Shown here: positions 9,326 to 19,218 of the stretch, piece by piece
Numbering within the stretch: position 1 is the first letter of the stretch
Layout: the number at the start of each line of letters is the position of its first letter
Assembly (NCBI RefSeq): GCF_023061185.1
Contig: NZ_JAKGAK010000001.1
Coordinates: forward strand, 124,001-188,000
Length of the DNA stretch: 64,000 bases
Direction of reading: 5' to 3'
Source of the DNA: Chromohalobacter beijerinckii
Lineage (GTDB): Bacteria; Pseudomonadota; Gammaproteobacteria; Pseudomonadales; Halomonadaceae
Notes under the pieces: generated by a model
Told to the model about the DNA's origin: nothing
The model's input: only the letters and a program-made list of their open reading frames with translations
Database searches by the model: none
Position numbers and translations under genes: made by a program

Positions 9326-10410
9326 CAAGCCGTCTGCAGCGCCGAGAGCTGCTCGGCCTGGTATTCATGAATCAAGGGATTGATCACTTCATCAAGCTCG
9401 CCCGCCATCACGTCGCCCAGCTTATAGAGGGTCAAATTGATACGATGATCGGTGATCCGTCCCTGGGGGAAATTGTAGGTTCGGATACGCTCGCTACGAT
9501 CGCCCGAGCCGACCAGCGAACGACGCGTATCGGCCTGCTCCTGGCGCTGCGCATCCACGGCGGACTGCTTGAGACGCGCGGCCAGAAACGCCATTGCCTT
9601 GGCGCGATTCTTGTGCTGACTACGCTCTTCCTGGCACTCCACCACCACGCCGGTCGGCAAGTGCGTGATGCGAATCGCCGAATCCGTGGTATTGACGTGC
9701 TGCCCGCCGGCGCCACTGGAGCGGAACGTATCCACACGCAGATCGTTGCTGTTGATCTCTACATCGCCAACGGCGGACGCCTCGGGCATCACCGCCACGG
9801 TACACGCCGAGGTATGGATACGCCCCTGGGATTCCGTTGCAGGCACCCGCTGCACGCGATGCGCACCGGACTCGAACTTAAGCCGCGCGTAGACGTTGTC
9901 GCCACGTATCCGAGCGATCATTTCCTTGTAGCCGCCTTTCTCGCCATGGCTGACATTGATCACCTCGATTCGCCAGCCCTGGCGTTCTGCATAACGCGAA
10001 TACATGCGGAACAAGTCGCCAGCGAATAGCGCCGCCTCGTCGCCGCCGGTACCGGCACGAACCTCGAGAAACACGTTGCTGCCATCATCGGGATCCTTGG
10101 GCACCAGGAGCTGCTTGACCTCTGCATCCAATTCTTCGAGCCGCGCCTGCGACAGGCGCGACTCTTCCTCCGCCAGCTCGCGCATCTCGGGGTCGCTGTC
10201 CTCGCGCATCTGCTCGGCCGCCTCGATATCGCCCTCGGTCCGCCGATAAACCCGCCAGGTTTCGATCAACGGCTCAAGCTCGGCATATTCGCGTGAGTAA
10301 TCGCGAAAGCGGGCCTGATCGGCAATCACGTCGGGCTCGGCCAGCAAGGCGGCGAGTTCTTCGAAGCGTTCCTGAAAGGCATCGAGACGTGTGCGCAGAG
10401 TCGCTTTCAT
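9325..10410 (-). CDS. prfA: Peptide chain release factor 1
   Basis: RF1 recognises UAA and UAG codons and triggers release of the finished peptide. The 361-residue length is standard. The GGQ loop responsible for hydrolysis is present in [28 protein letters not shown] (near residue 235), and the N-terminal coiled region and the C-terminal [20 protein letters not shown] segment are intact. It lies between hemA (4-base overlap) and prmC (1-base overlap) in the conserved hemA-prfA-prmC operon. Confidence 0.97.
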   Translation of the reverse strand: MKATLRTRLDAFQERFEELAALLAEPDVIADQARFRDYSREYAELEPLIETWRVYRRTEGDIEAAEQMREDSDPEMRELAEEESRLSQARLEELDAEVKQLLVPKDPDDGSNVFLEVRAGTGGDEAALFAGDLFRMYSRYAERQGWRIEVINVSHGEKGGYKEMIARIRGDNVYARLKFESGAHRVQRVPATESQGRIHTSACTVAVMPEASAVGDVEINSNDLRVDTFRSSGAGGQHVNTTDSAIRITHLPTGVVVECQEERSQHKNRAKAMAFLAARLKQSAVDAQRQEQADTRRSLVGSGDRSERIRTYNFPQGRITDHRINLTLYKLGDVMAGELDEVINPLIHEYQAEQLSALQTA

Positions 10411-11681
10411 GCAGGGTCCTGTGTCGATGCGGCCGGGTCGATCAGCAATGTATCGGCCGCCTGGAGGATATCGTGCCGCTCCTCGCCCGATGCTTCGCGT
10501 AAGCGTAGCGTCGGGCCGTGCAGCAATTTATTAGTCAGTTGACGCGACAGCCGCTGCAGGACTTTTTCGGGGTCCTCGCCGCGGGCGAGTTGCGCCAGCG
10601 CTTGGCGCTCGGCTTCTTCACGCAGCGCCTCGCCCTGCTCACGGTAGCGGCGAATCAAGTCGCCGGCGCCACGCACGCGGCGTTCATGCTGCCAATGCTG
10701 GATGCCATGCTCGATCAGAGACTCGGCCTGGGCCGCGGCGACGGCACGCTGCTTGCGGTTTTCCTCGATCACTTCCTGCAGGTCATCGACGCTGTACAAG
10801 AAGACATCGTCCAGCTCGCCAACCTGGGACTCGATATCGCGAGGCACGGCGATATCGACCATGAACATGGGCCGATAGCGGCGCTTCTTCAGTGCGCTTT
10901 CGACCATGCCCTTGCCGAGAATAGGTAACGGACTCGCCGTGGAAGAGATGACGATATCGGCCTGCGCTAATGCCTGGGGAATTTCCCCTAGTGAAATCGC
11001 TTCGGCATCGAAGGCATTGGCCAAGGTCTCAGCGCGTTCGCGGGTACGGTTGGCGACGGTCAACCCACGAATGCCTGCTTCACGCAGATGTCGTGCGACC
11101 AGTTCGACGGTTTCGCCCGCCCCGATCAACAGCGCACGAGCACGCCCGAAATCGTCGAAGATATGACTCGCCAGACTGACGGCAGCATAGGCCACCGAAA
11201 CCGGATTCTCGCCGATACCGGTTTCGCTGCGCACCTGCTTGGTGACGGAGAAGGTATGTTGGAAAAGCCGTTCAAGCTCCCCTCCCAAGCCAGCGTTATC
11301 CCGAGCAAGCTGATAGGCCTCCTTGAGCTGGCCCAGAATTTGCGGCTCGCCCAGAACCATGGAGTCAAGCCCCGCCGCCACGCGCATCAAATGACGAGCG
11401 GCCTCGCCATCCAGGTAGTGGTAGGCGCTTTGCATCAGGGTTTCGGGCGGCAGTCCGTGGAAGCGCCCCAGCCAGTCGAGCACCGAGCGCTCTCCCTGAG
11501 CATCGGTCACACAGTAAAGCTCGGTACGATTACAGGTCGACAGCACCGCCGCTTCGTTGACGCCGGGCAGCGACTTGAGTTCGGCCAACGCGCCCGCCAG
11601 CTCGGCCGGCGTAAAAGCGACCTGCTCGCGAACCTCGATGGTCGCTGTCTTGTGGTTGATCCCCAGGGCGAGAAGCGTCAT
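10407..11681 (-). CDS. hemA: Glutamyl-tRNA reductase
   Basis: HemA reduces glutamyl-tRNA(Glu) to glutamate-1-semialdehyde with NADPH, the committed step of C5 haem and sirohaem/cobalamin synthesis. The 424-residue product starts [23 protein letters not shown], carries the catalytic cysteine in [11 protein letters not shown] near residue 50, the conserved [17 protein letters not shown] and the NADPH loop [17 protein letters not shown] chose the ATG at 11681; the open frame upstream has no family match. It is divergent from the TPR lipoprotein gene across about 258 bases. Its end overlaps prfA by four bases. Confidence 0.96.
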   Translation of the reverse strand: MTLLALGINHKTATIEVREQVAFTPAELAGALAELKSLPGVNEAAVLSTCNRTELYCVTDAQGERSVLDWLGRFHGLPPETLMQSAYHYLDGEAARHLMRVAAGLDSMVLGEPQILGQLKEAYQLARDNAGLGGELERLFQHTFSVTKQVRSETGIGENPVSVAYAAVSLASHIFDDFGRARALLIGAGETVELVARHLREAGIRGLTVANRTRERAETLANAFDAEAISLGEIPQALAQADIVISSTASPLPILGKGMVESALKKRRYRPMFMVDIAVPRDIESQVGELDDVFLYSVDDLQEVIEENRKQRAVAAAQAESLIEHGIQHWQHERRVRGAGDLIRRYREQGEALREEAERQALAQLARGEDPEKVLQRLSRQLTNKLLHGPTLRLREASGEERHDILQAADTLLIDPAASTQDPA

Positions 11682-11938
11682 GAAATCACGGTCATCACAT
11701 CGGTCTATCGGCAGCGTCCGGCCTTTGCATTCGGGCGCGGCGGACAATGTGGGGGTGACGAAGCCGAAATACTAGCCCCGCCTAATGCGCTGCAGGATCG
11801 ATATCCTAGCATAGGACTGAGACATTTGGGCATGGGGCGGCAAGTTGCCGCGCAGCGCGATGTTTCCCGCGCCTGACGCTTTGCCCGGCCTGATCGAGCC
11901 GGTATGCTGATGCTTTCAAACGCACATTCGAGGATGGC

Positions 11939-13717
11939 ATGCGCATACGCTTGACCCTGGCCTCCGTCCTAGCGTTGCTGGTGGCGGGCTGCCAAAACGC
12001 TCCGACAACGCCCAACGCCATCCCGCTTGATGACCCCATGGAAAACGCGCCACCGGTGACCAGCGGCTTCGATGCCGATGGCCTTTCATCGTTGCTGCTT
12101 GCCGAATTCGCGGGACAGCGCGGCGATTACCGGCGCGCCGCCGAGGGCTATCTTGATGTCAACGAACGCTATGCATCACCCGCCCTCGCAGAGCGCGCCA
12201 CCCTCGCGGCGCGCTACGCTGACGACAGCGCCCTGCTCGAACGCGCTGCACTGCGCTGGCAACAGCTCGATAACGACGCCACCACGCCGCGCCACGTTCT
12301 CGCCAGCCTCGCGGTACAGCGTGGTGATTGGGAAACCGCCCTGGCCCAGCGCTTGCGCATTGCCGACCAGGAGCCCGAGGCGGATCTAGCCGCGCTAGCC
12401 GAGCTCGCCATCGAGCAGGATGCCGACATCACGCCGCTACTGGCACCTCTGCATGATTTCGTCGAGCGTCACCCCGATCACCTTGATGCCCAGCTAGCGA
12501 CCGCACAGCTCGAGGCAGCGAACGGTGATACCGAAGCCGCCGATGCTCGACTCGCACACCTGACCGATACAGCAGAGGCACCCGTCGAAGTATGGCTGAC
12601 GCGCAGCATGATCGCGCTGCACAATGGCAACCTGGACGATGCTCGGCGCTATGCCCGCCAAGGGCTCGAACGCTTTCCCGGCGACAGCCGCCTGCTCCTG
12701 ACTCAGGCGCAGGCTCGCCTCGCCGATGGCGATATCGAAGCCGCCGACGAGGATGTCGAGCGCTTGTTGGCTCGCCATGATGACACGGCGTCGCTTCGTT
12801 TGGCGCTTGCCCAACTGTATCTCGACGCCGCGCATCCCGATGGCGCCAGGCGCATTCTCCTTCCTCTGCTCGACCGCGACGATACGCCTACGGCCGCCTA
12901 TCTGATGCTGGGCAGCATCGCCGAGCAAGCCGGCGAAATCGACAACGCCCTGCTTTATTATCGTCAGGTACCCAGCGGCGAGGGTTTCATCGAGGCACGC
13001 GCGCAGGCCGCCAAAATGCTGGTCGGCGCGGATCGAGCACAAGACGCCAGCGCGTTTTTACGCATCGAACGTCTTCGCCATCCCGATCAACGCGTCGCCC
13101 TACTACGTCTCGAGCTCGACGTGCTCGATGCCCAAGGCCAGCGCGCACGCGCCGACGAACTGCTTGACGACGCCATCGCCAAGACGCCCGAGGTTACCGA
13201 GCTACGCTTCCAGCATGCCATGCGCGCTTATCACCAAGGCAATCTTGACACCATGGAAGCCGAGCTGCGTACGATCATCGAACGCGAACCCGATAACGCC
13301 GAAGCACTCAATGCCCTCGGCTATACGCTGAGCAACGACATGGGCCGCCATCAGGAGGCCTTGCCGCTGATCGAAAAGGCTCACCGCCTCGAGCCCGATA
13401 GTCCCGCCATCCTCGATAGTCTCGGCTGGGTCTATTTTCATCTCGACCGCGCGCAAGAAGCGCTGCCTTATTTACGTGAGGCCTATCGCGGCCAGCCTGA
13501 TCAGGAAGTGGCCGCCCACCTCGCCGAGGTACTCGCCGCCACCGGACGCGATGACCAGGCGCGCGCCCTGGTAGAGGAGGCGTTACAGCGCTTTTCTCCG
13601 CATCCGCTCATCGATGACTTACTGCGCCGACACCCCGAACTCGCCCCGGCCAACGAGAATGATGCAAGCAGCAACGTCGACCCGGAATCTACTCGCGACA
13701 CGGAAGCCAGCTCATGA
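11939..13717 (+). CDS. TPR-repeat lipoprotein
   Basis: The 592-residue protein begins with a lipoprotein signal (LTLASVLALLVAGCQ, cysteine at about residue 19), so it is probably anchored in the outer membrane facing the periplasm. The rest is a string of tetratricopeptide-like helical hairpins; the clearest are at residues about 440-540 (NALGYTLSNDMGRHQEALPLIEKAHRLEPDSPAILDSLGWVYFHLDRAQEALPYLREAY). It corresponds in position and domain content to the TPR protein that precedes lolB in Pseudomonas. TPR arrays mediate protein-protein contacts; its partner is unknown. The start ATG follows an AGGATGGC stretch. Its stop overlaps the lolB start by four bases. Confidence 0.88.
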   Translation: MRIRLTLASVLALLVAGCQNAPTTPNAIPLDDPMENAPPVTSGFDADGLSSLLLAEFAGQRGDYRRAAEGYLDVNERYASPALAERATLAARYADDSALLERAALRWQQLDNDATTPRHVLASLAVQRGDWETALAQRLRIADQEPEADLAALAELAIEQDADITPLLAPLHDFVERHPDHLDAQLATAQLEAANGDTEAADARLAHLTDTAEAPVEVWLTRSMIALHNGNLDDARRYARQGLERFPGDSRLLLTQAQARLADGDIEAADEDVERLLARHDDTASLRLALAQLYLDAAHPDGARRILLPLLDRDDTPTAAYLMLGSIAEQAGEIDNALLYYRQVPSGEGFIEARAQAAKMLVGADRAQDASAFLRIERLRHPDQRVALLRLELDVLDAQGQRARADELLDDAIAKTPEVTELRFQHAMRAYHQGNLDTMEAELRTIIEREPDNAEALNALGYTLSNDMGRHQEALPLIEKAHRLEPDSPAILDSLGWVYFHLDRAQEALPYLREAYRGQPDQEVAAHLAEVLAATGRDDQARALVEEALQRFSPHPLIDDLLRRHPELAPANENDASSNVDPESTRDTEASS

Positions 13718-14358
13718 TCCGCTCTCTCTCATTACGCCTTCGCCATGGCTACGCCGCACCTCGCGCCTGGCTCAGCCTGCTACTCATCGCCATGTTGGCG
13801 GGTTGTGCCAGTCAAACTCCGGGGCCCGACCAAGCCCGTGAGCGTGGCGATTGGGACGCTCAAGCCGAGCGCCTGCAAGCACTGGAAGCCTGGAGTCTCG
13901 CTGGCAAGGTCGGGTTACGCACCAATGAAGGCTCCGAAAGCGCCAATATCGACTGGCAGCAGCGCCCCGACACCTATCGCATCCTGATCAGCGGCCCTTT
14001 CGGGGCTGGCCGCACCCTACTGAAAGGAGCACCCGGGAAAGTTACATTGACCAACGGTGAAGGGCGCTTCGATGCCGAGACACCGGAAGCCTTGATGGAA
14101 CAACAACTAGGCTGGTCGTTGCCCATTTCCGCACTCGATTTCTGGGTTCGCGGCCTGCCTACCCCCGACGCCAGCGAGCGCCTAGAGCATGACGACCTGG
14201 GCTTTCCCCAGCGCCTGCAACAACTTGGCTGGACAATCGAGTACCGTGACTGGACGCGTGCCGACGACCTTTGGCTGCCACGCCGACTGGTCATGACCTA
14301 CGGCGACCTGCGTGCCACGCTCGTCGTCAATCAATGGGATGCCGTGTCCGACTCATGA
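13714..14358 (+). CDS. lolB: LolB outer-membrane lipoprotein receptor
   Basis: LolB accepts lipoproteins from the periplasmic chaperone LolA and inserts them in the outer membrane; it is itself a lipoprotein. The 214-residue product has a signal ending LLLIAMLAGC at about residue 30, then the LolB fold with LEAWSLAGKVGLRT, NIDWQQRPDTYRILISGPFGAGRTLLKG, and WVRGLPTPDA. The length is normal for the family. It overlaps both neighbours by four bases (TPR lipoprotein upstream, ispE downstream), so all three are translationally coupled. Confidence 0.93.
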   Translation: MIRSLSLRLRHGYAAPRAWLSLLLIAMLAGCASQTPGPDQARERGDWDAQAERLQALEAWSLAGKVGLRTNEGSESANIDWQQRPDTYRILISGPFGAGRTLLKGAPGKVTLTNGEGRFDAETPEALMEQQLGWSLPISALDFWVRGLPTPDASERLEHDDLGFPQRLQQLGWTIEYRDWTRADDLWLPRRLVMTYGDLRATLVVNQWDAVSDS

Positions 14359-15239
14359 ATGCACGACTCAGCTTGCCTGCCCCCGCCAAGCTCAACCGCA
14401 TGCTGCATATCGTCGGCCGCCGTGCCGACGGTTATCACGAACTGCAGACGCTGTTCCAAATCCTCGACCGCGGCGATACGTTGCACTTCGTGCCACGCGA
14501 AGATGGCGCCATCCAGCTGCGATCCGCAATGGCTGGCGTCGATCACGAGGCCAACCTCATCGTGCGCGCCGCACGCCTGCTGCAGCATGCAAGCGGCACA
14601 TCGCTAGGCGCGGACATCCACCTGGAAAAACGTCTCCCTTTGGGTGGCGGCTTGGGCGGCGGGAGCTCGGATGCGGCCACCACCCTGCTCGCGCTCGATC
14701 GCCTCTGGTCACTCTCGCTGGGTCTTCCCCGCCTGGCCGAACTGGGTCTTTCGCTGGGTGCCGATGTACCAGTCTTCGTATACGGCCGGAGTGCCTGGGC
14801 CGAAGGCATTGGCGAACGCCTGACGCCAGTGACGCTCGAAACCCCGTGGTTCGTGGTTCTTCACCCCGGGGAAGAAATATCAACGCCTGCCGTGTTCGGC
14901 CACCCCGAATTGACACGCAACACCCCGCCCATTAGTATGGCGCGCGCACTGCGAGGGGAAGCCGAACAGGGGCGCGCCTGGCGCAATGACTGCGAAGCTG
15001 CGGTAAAACGCTTGTCGCCGAAGGTCGCGCAAGCGCTCGACTGGTTATCGGCTTTCGGCCCAGCCATGCTGACGGGGACAGGAAGCTGTCTATTCTGTCC
15101 CTTGACGAGTGAGCAACAAGCCGATAGGATTTTGCGCCGTGTTGATAGCCATTGGCATGCATTCAAGGCACGCGGCTGCAACACCTCCCCCCTCCACGAC
15201 GCTCTCGACATTCACGATAAAATGTCGCTCATGAGCTAA
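14355..15239 (+). CDS. ispE: IspE, 4-diphosphocytidyl-2-C-methyl-D-erythritol kinase
   Basis: IspE is the fourth step of the non-mevalonate (MEP) isoprenoid pathway, phosphorylating CDP-methylerythritol at the 2-hydroxyl with ATP. The 294-residue GHMP kinase has the substrate segment LPAPAKLNRMLHIVGRRADGYHEL at the N-terminus, the glycine-rich ATP loop LPLGGGLGGGSSDAAT near residue 95, and the C-terminal GPAMLTGTGSCLF motif. The ATG at 14355 overlaps the lolB stop (ATGA). tRNA-Gln and prs follow, as in Pseudomonas. Confidence 0.96.
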   Translation: MNARLSLPAPAKLNRMLHIVGRRADGYHELQTLFQILDRGDTLHFVPREDGAIQLRSAMAGVDHEANLIVRAARLLQHASGTSLGADIHLEKRLPLGGGLGGGSSDAATTLLALDRLWSLSLGLPRLAELGLSLGADVPVFVYGRSAWAEGIGERLTPVTLETPWFVVLHPGEEISTPAVFGHPELTRNTPPISMARALRGEAEQGRAWRNDCEAAVKRLSPKVAQALDWLSAFGPAMLTGTGSCLFCPLTSEQQADRILRRVDSHWHAFKARGCNTSPLHDALDIHDKMSLMS

Positions 15240-15314
15240 TACGGGGACGCCTGATATCGGCATCGTGTTCTATGTGGGCAATACGACACACTAAACAGCG
15301 AGTCGATGTGTTGC

Positions 15315-15389
15315 TGGGGTATAGCCAAGTGGTAAGGCACCGGTTTCTGGTACCGACATTCCCAGGTTCGAATCCTGGTACCCCAGCCA
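15315..15389 (+). tRNA. tRNA-Gln (anticodon CTG)
   Basis: A 75-nt tRNA with encoded CCA. The acceptor stem TGGGGTA pairs with TACCCCA, the T arm is CCAGG-TTCGAAT-CCTGG, and the anticodon loop TTCTGGT gives CTG. The anticodon stem has a C-A mismatch at its outer pair (27-43), where enteric tRNA-Gln has C-G. It lies between ispE and prs. Confidence 0.95.
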
Positions 15390-15452
15390 ATTTCTCAGGG
15401 CGCCCGACGAATCCCACTCCGAGATCCCTCAAGACTCCAAAGGTGGCTGCGC

Positions 15453-16394
15453 GTGTCTAAATTGATGGTGTTCGCGGGAAATGCCAATCCCGAACTCGCC
15501 CGCAAGGTGGCCGAAAGCCTCGACAACCGGCTGGGCCATGCAACCGTCGGTCAATTCAGCGATGGTGAAATCGCGGTCGAGATCAATGAAAACGTTCGCG
15601 GCAAGGACGTCTTCGTATTGCAGTCCACCTGCGCACCGACCAACGACAACCTGATGGAGTTGATTCTCATGGTGGATGCACTGCGCCGTGCTTCCGCTAC
15701 GCGAATCACCGCCGTCGTACCATATTTCGGGTATGCCCGCCAGGATCGCCGAGTGCGCTCCGCACGCGTACCGATCTCGGCCAAGCTGGTCGCCGACATG
15801 ATGGTCAAGGCCGGTGTCGATCGTGTCATGACCATGGATCTGCATGCCGATCAAATTCAGGGCTTTTTCGACGTCCCCGTCGACAACGTCTACGGCTCGC
15901 CTATCCTGCTCGATGATATCGAACGCCAGAACTACGACGATCTCGTCGTGGTCTCCCCCGATGTTGGCGGCGTCGTCCGCGCACGCGCCATCGCCAAACA
16001 GCTCAACGCCGATCTGGCGATCATCGACAAACGTCGTCCGCAGGCTAACCAAGCCCAGGTCATGCATATCATCGGTGAAATTCAGGATCGCACCTGTGTG
16101 GTAGTCGATGACATGGTCGATACCGCCGGCACCTTGTGCAAGGCGGCCGAAGCACTCAAAGGACACGGCGCTCGGCGTGTCGTCGCCTATGCGACGCACC
16201 CTATCCTGTCCGGACCGGCCGTCGACAATATCGTCGGCTCGGTACTTGACGAACTCGTCGTGGCCGATACCATTCCGCTTTCCGAGACAGCGTCCCGCAG
16301 CGGTCGCATTCGCCAGCTCTCGGTCGCGGGGCTGATCGCGGAAGCCATTCGCCGCGTCAGTAACGAAGAATCCGTCAGTGCCATGTTCCACTGA
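15453..16394 (+). CDS. prs: Ribose-phosphate pyrophosphokinase
   Basis: Prs makes phosphoribosyl pyrophosphate from ribose 5-phosphate and ATP, feeding purine, pyrimidine, NAD, histidine and tryptophan synthesis. The 313-residue length is standard. Visible motifs are [19 protein letters not shown], the flexible-loop region [30 protein letters not shown] and the PRPP-binding loop [17 protein letters not shown] near residue 215. The start is the GTG at 15453, which begins the family's N-terminal SKLMVF sequence. It sits in the ispE-tRNA-Gln-prs-rplY-pth-ychF block. Confidence 0.97.
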   Translation: MSKLMVFAGNANPELARKVAESLDNRLGHATVGQFSDGEIAVEINENVRGKDVFVLQSTCAPTNDNLMELILMVDALRRASATRITAVVPYFGYARQDRRVRSARVPISAKLVADMMVKAGVDRVMTMDLHADQIQGFFDVPVDNVYGSPILLDDIERQNYDDLVVVSPDVGGVVRARAIAKQLNADLAIIDKRRPQANQAQVMHIIGEIQDRTCVVVDDMVDTAGTLCKAAEALKGHGARRVVAYATHPILSGPAVDNIVGSVLDELVVADTIPLSETASRSGRIRQLSVAGLIAEAIRRVSNEESVSAMFH

Positions 16395-16511
16395 GGCAAT
16401 AAGCCTCAGAGAGCGTGCACGGATACGCGGGCCGCGAGGCCCTCACGGAATCGGCATCGCCTGGTCGCGGGCGGTGCCGCTTTCCTTACATAACCTATGA
16501 GGTGACAATCA

Positions 16512-17168
16512 ATGTCCCAATTCACTCTATCCGCCAAGGTTCGTCACGACCTGGGGAAAGGTGCGAGCCGCCGCCTGCGTCGTGAGAACCAGAAAGTCGC
16601 CGCTATCATCTACGGTGGCGACAAGACGCCGCAGCCGATCACCCTCGATAAGCCCGCCTTTTACAAGGCCATCGAGGATGAAGCCTTTTTCTCGTCTGTG
16701 ATCAACATCGATCTCGAAGGCAAGTCGGAGCAGGTCATCATCCGTGATATCCAGCGCCATCCGTACAAGGCGTTGGTGACCCATGCCGACTTCATGCGTG
16801 TCGACGCTACACACGAAATCACCATGAACGTGCCGCTGCACGTCAACGGTGAAGACGCGTGCAAGGGCGTCAAGGAAGAAGGCGGCGTGCTACACGTGCT
16901 GGCCAACGACGTCGAGATCAGCTGCCTGCCCAGCAAGCTTCCCGAGTACCTGGAAGTCGATGTGGCATCCCTCGGACTCGGCGAGACCTTGCACCTGTCC
17001 GATCTGCCGCTGCCGGAAGGCGTATCTCTGGTCGCCCTGAGCCATGGCGAAGAGCACGACTTCGGCGTGGTTAGCGTCACGCGTGCCGATACCGGCACCG
17101 AAGGTGACGAAGAAGACGAAGAAGGCGGTGACGACGCCGCCGCAGAAGACGGCGAAAAAACCGAGTAA
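16512..17168 (+). CDS. rplY: 50S ribosomal protein L25, CTC long form
   Basis: L25 binds 5S rRNA in the large subunit. The 218-residue product is the long CTC-type form: an N-terminal 5S-binding domain (residues about 1-95, with [26 protein letters not shown]) and a C-terminal TL5/CTC domain (about 96-185), then a very acidic tail rich in Glu and Asp ([23 protein letters not shown]). The start ATG follows GAGGTGACAATC. A small hairpin spans its stop codon, ahead of pth 20 bases downstream. Confidence 0.96.
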   Translation: MSQFTLSAKVRHDLGKGASRRLRRENQKVAAIIYGGDKTPQPITLDKPAFYKAIEDEAFFSSVINIDLEGKSEQVIIRDIQRHPYKALVTHADFMRVDATHEITMNVPLHVNGEDACKGVKEEGGVLHVLANDVEISCLPSKLPEYLEVDVASLGLGETLHLSDLPLPEGVSLVALSHGEEHDFGVVSVTRADTGTEGDEEDEEGGDDAAAEDGEKTE

Positions 17169-17176
17169 TCGGTTTT
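17157..17176 (+). terminator. Hairpin across the rplY stop codon
   Basis: AAAACCGA (17157-17164) and TCGGTTTT (17169-17176) form a perfect 8-bp stem around the loop GTAA, which contains the rplY TAA codon. The 3' arm ends in four T, so it could act as a weak terminator or attenuator between rplY and pth. Translating ribosomes at the stop codon would melt it. Confidence 0.5.
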
Positions 17177-17188
17177 CTAGGGGCCCGC

Positions 17189-17773
17189 ATGAGTCACGTC
17201 AAAGCGTTGATCGGCCTGGGCAATCCAGGCTCCGAATATGATGCCACGCGACACAATGCGGGCGCCTGGGCCGTTGAGTCCCTGGCGCGCGACAGCCTGA
17301 CCCCGCTACGGGCCGAGCGTAAATTCCTTGGGCATTATGCCAAGGTCCATTACGCTGGCCATGATCTTCATTTGTTGGTGCCCAGTACCTACATGAATCG
17401 AAGCGGCAAGGCTGTCGCCGCGCTTTGCCAGTTCTTCAAGATATCCCCTGACGAACTTCTCGTCGCCCACGACGAACTCGATATCGCTCCGGGTACGGCA
17501 CGCTACAAACACGGAGGTGGCCATGGCGGCCACAATGGTTTACGCGACATCGTCAGTGCCTTGGGCAACGACAAATCCTTCCATCGCTTGCGCGTTGGCA
17601 TCGGCCATCCGGGCTCGGCCAAGCAAGTGACGAACTATGTCCTCGGACGCCCCGGCAAGGCGGAACGCACTGCTATCGATGCCGCCATCGAGGAATGCCT
17701 GCGCACGCTCCCCGATGTTGTCGCTGGTGACTGGGCAAGCGCCATGAATCGCTTGCATAGCTTCAACGGCTAA
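17189..17773 (+). CDS. pth: Peptidyl-tRNA hydrolase
   Basis: Pth cleaves peptidyl-tRNAs that drop off ribosomes, recycling tRNA. The 194-residue protein has GLGNPGSEYDATRHNAGAW near the N-terminus, with the catalytic histidine in RHN, VPSTYMNRSGKAV, AHDELDIAPGTARYKHGGGHGGHNGLRDI and the LRVGIGHPG motif. Length is typical. The start ATG is preceded by AGGGGCCCGC. Its last codons and stop lie in the first copy of a 19-bp tandem duplication. ychF follows after about 130 bases. Confidence 0.96.
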   Translation: MSHVKALIGLGNPGSEYDATRHNAGAWAVESLARDSLTPLRAERKFLGHYAKVHYAGHDLHLLVPSTYMNRSGKAVAALCQFFKISPDELLVAHDELDIAPGTARYKHGGGHGGHNGLRDIVSALGNDKSFHRLRVGIGHPGSAKQVTNYVLGRPGKAERTAIDAAIEECLRTLPDVVAGDWASAMNRLHSFNG

Positions 17774-17799
17774 ACACGGTTTCAACGGCTAAGCACGGC
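17762..17799 (+). repeat. 19-bp tandem duplication over the pth stop codon
   Basis: Two adjacent 19-base units (17762-17780 and 17781-17799), both beginning TTCAACGGCTAA, differ at two positions. The first unit encodes the last residues and stop of pth; the second repeats the coding end and stop in untranslated sequence. Confidence 0.85.
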
Positions 17800-17903
17800 T
17801 TCTTTTCAGCAGTCGTCTCGCGCCCATAGCCCCACACCCGCCACATCGGTAGAATGCGGGCCACGTTCATCACGCCCTTTCGCATACGATTCAGGAAGAT
17901 CCC

Positions 17904-18995
17904 ATGGGTTTCAATTGCGGTATCGTCGGCCTTCCCAATGTCGGCAAATCCACGCTGTTCAATGCCTTGACCAAGTCGGGAATCGACGCCGAAAACTTTC
18001 CTTTCTGCACCATCGAACCCAACGTCGGCATCGTCCCCATGCCGGACCCGCGTCTGGATAAGCTTGCGGCCATCGTCAAACCGCAGAAGGTCATTCCGAC
18101 GACCATGGAGTTCGTGGACATCGCTGGCCTTGTCGCAGGCGCCTCGAAAGGCGAAGGATTGGGCAACCAGTTCCTGGCCAATATCCGCGAGACCCAGGCG
18201 ATTGCGCATGTGGTGCGTTGCTTCGATAACGACAATGTCATCCACGTCGCCAATGAGGTCGACCCCCGCGCCGACATCGAGACCATCAATCTCGAACTCG
18301 CGCTTGCCGATCTAGATACCGTAGAGCGCGCCATCCAACGCCTCGCACGTGTGGTCAAGGGCGGCGACAAGGAGGCCATGGCCACCAAAGCCATCCTCGA
18401 CCGCATCCAGCCCCATCTGGCCGAGGGCCAGCCGCTACGTAGTTTCGGCCTCGATGACGACGAGCAGCGCCAGCTCAAGAGCTTCGGTTTCTTGACCCTG
18501 AAACCCACCATGTATATCGCCAACGTCAACGAAGACGGCTTCGAGAACAATCCCTATCTCGACACCGTTCATGCGATCGCAGCCGAGGAAGGCGCCGTGG
18601 TGGTACCAGTATGTAACCAGATCGAAGCCGAGATCGCCGAGCTCGATGAAGAGGAGCGAAGCGCCTTCCTCGAGGAAATGGGCATGGAAGAACCTGGCCT
18701 CGACCGGGTCATTCGCGCCGGTTACGCCCTGCTCGGCCTACAGACGTATTTCACCGCGGGAGTCAAAGAAGTCCGCGCCTGGACCACGCCTATCGGGGCC
18801 ACCGCCCCGGAAGCCGCTGGCGCGATCCATACCGACTTCCAGAAGGGTTTCATCCGCGCCGAAGTGGTCGGCTATGACGACTTCGTGACACTGGGCGGCG
18901 AGCAAGGCGCCAAGGATGCGGGAAAATGGCGTCTGGAAGGCAAGGAGTACATCGTCGTCGATGGGGATGTCGTGCATTTCCGTTTCAACGTCTAG
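17904..18995 (+). CDS. ychF: YchF/OLA1-type P-loop ATPase
   Basis: YchF is a ribosome-associated Obg-family NTPase that prefers ATP and is implicated in stress responses. The 363-residue product has the G1 loop [15 protein letters not shown] at residues about 8-22, [18 protein letters not shown], the G3 region [27 protein letters not shown], and a C-terminal TGS domain ([23 protein letters not shown]...[19 protein letters not shown]). It closes the conserved rplY-pth-ychF block. Confidence 0.96.
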   Translation: MGFNCGIVGLPNVGKSTLFNALTKSGIDAENFPFCTIEPNVGIVPMPDPRLDKLAAIVKPQKVIPTTMEFVDIAGLVAGASKGEGLGNQFLANIRETQAIAHVVRCFDNDNVIHVANEVDPRADIETINLELALADLDTVERAIQRLARVVKGGDKEAMATKAILDRIQPHLAEGQPLRSFGLDDDEQRQLKSFGFLTLKPTMYIANVNEDGFENNPYLDTVHAIAAEEGAVVVPVCNQIEAEIAELDEEERSAFLEEMGMEEPGLDRVIRAGYALLGLQTYFTAGVKEVRAWTTPIGATAPEAAGAIHTDFQKGFIRAEVVGYDDFVTLGGEQGAKDAGKWRLEGKEYIVVDGDVVHFRFNV

Positions 18996-19036
18996 TGCAC
19001 CCAAGAGTCGCCGGGCGGCTTGATGGCAATGAATAG

Positions 19037-19065
19037 TTGACACATCAGGGAGTTACACGTAGTAT
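19037..19065 (+). promoter_or_regulatory. Sigma-70 promoter of tRNA-Met (plus strand)
   Basis: TTGACA at 19037-19042 is followed after exactly 17 bases by TAGTAT at 19060-19065. The tRNA begins 15 bases downstream. The -35 box is a perfect consensus. Confidence 0.8.
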
Positions 19066-19080
19066 TCGCCCGCATTGAAC

Positions 19081-19157
19081 GGCTACGTAGCTCAGTTGGT
19101 TAGAGCACATCACTCATAATGATGGGGTCCCCTGTTCGAGTCAGGGCGTAGCCACCA
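19081..19157 (+). tRNA. tRNA-Met (anticodon CAT, elongator type)
   Basis: A 77-nt tRNA with encoded CCA. The acceptor stem GGCTACG pairs with CGTAGCC, the anticodon loop CTCATAA gives CAT, and the T arm is CCCTG-TTCGAGT-CAGGG. The sequence resembles enteric elongator tRNA-Met rather than the initiator. A 77-base copy, identical as far as I can read, lies on the minus strand at 25276-25352. Confidence 0.95.
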
Positions 19158-19165
19158 AGATATAC

Positions 19166-19200
19166 AAAAGCCCGCCAACATCCTTGTTGGCGGGCTTTTT
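19166..19200 (+). terminator. Rho-independent terminator after tRNA-Met
   Basis: GCCCGCCAAC (19170-19179) pairs perfectly with GTTGGCGGGC (19186-19195) around a 6-base loop, with A residues before and five T after. It can end transcription of the tRNA and, read from the other strand, of the convergent aminopeptidase gene. Confidence 0.9.
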
Positions 19201-19218
19201 CGTACGCCGGTACCCGGG

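Noticed and set aside
15429-16391. Minus-strand open frame of 320 codons covering prs
   Set aside because: Prs on the plus strand is a certain match; the antisense frame has no family resemblance and is a codon-bias shadow.
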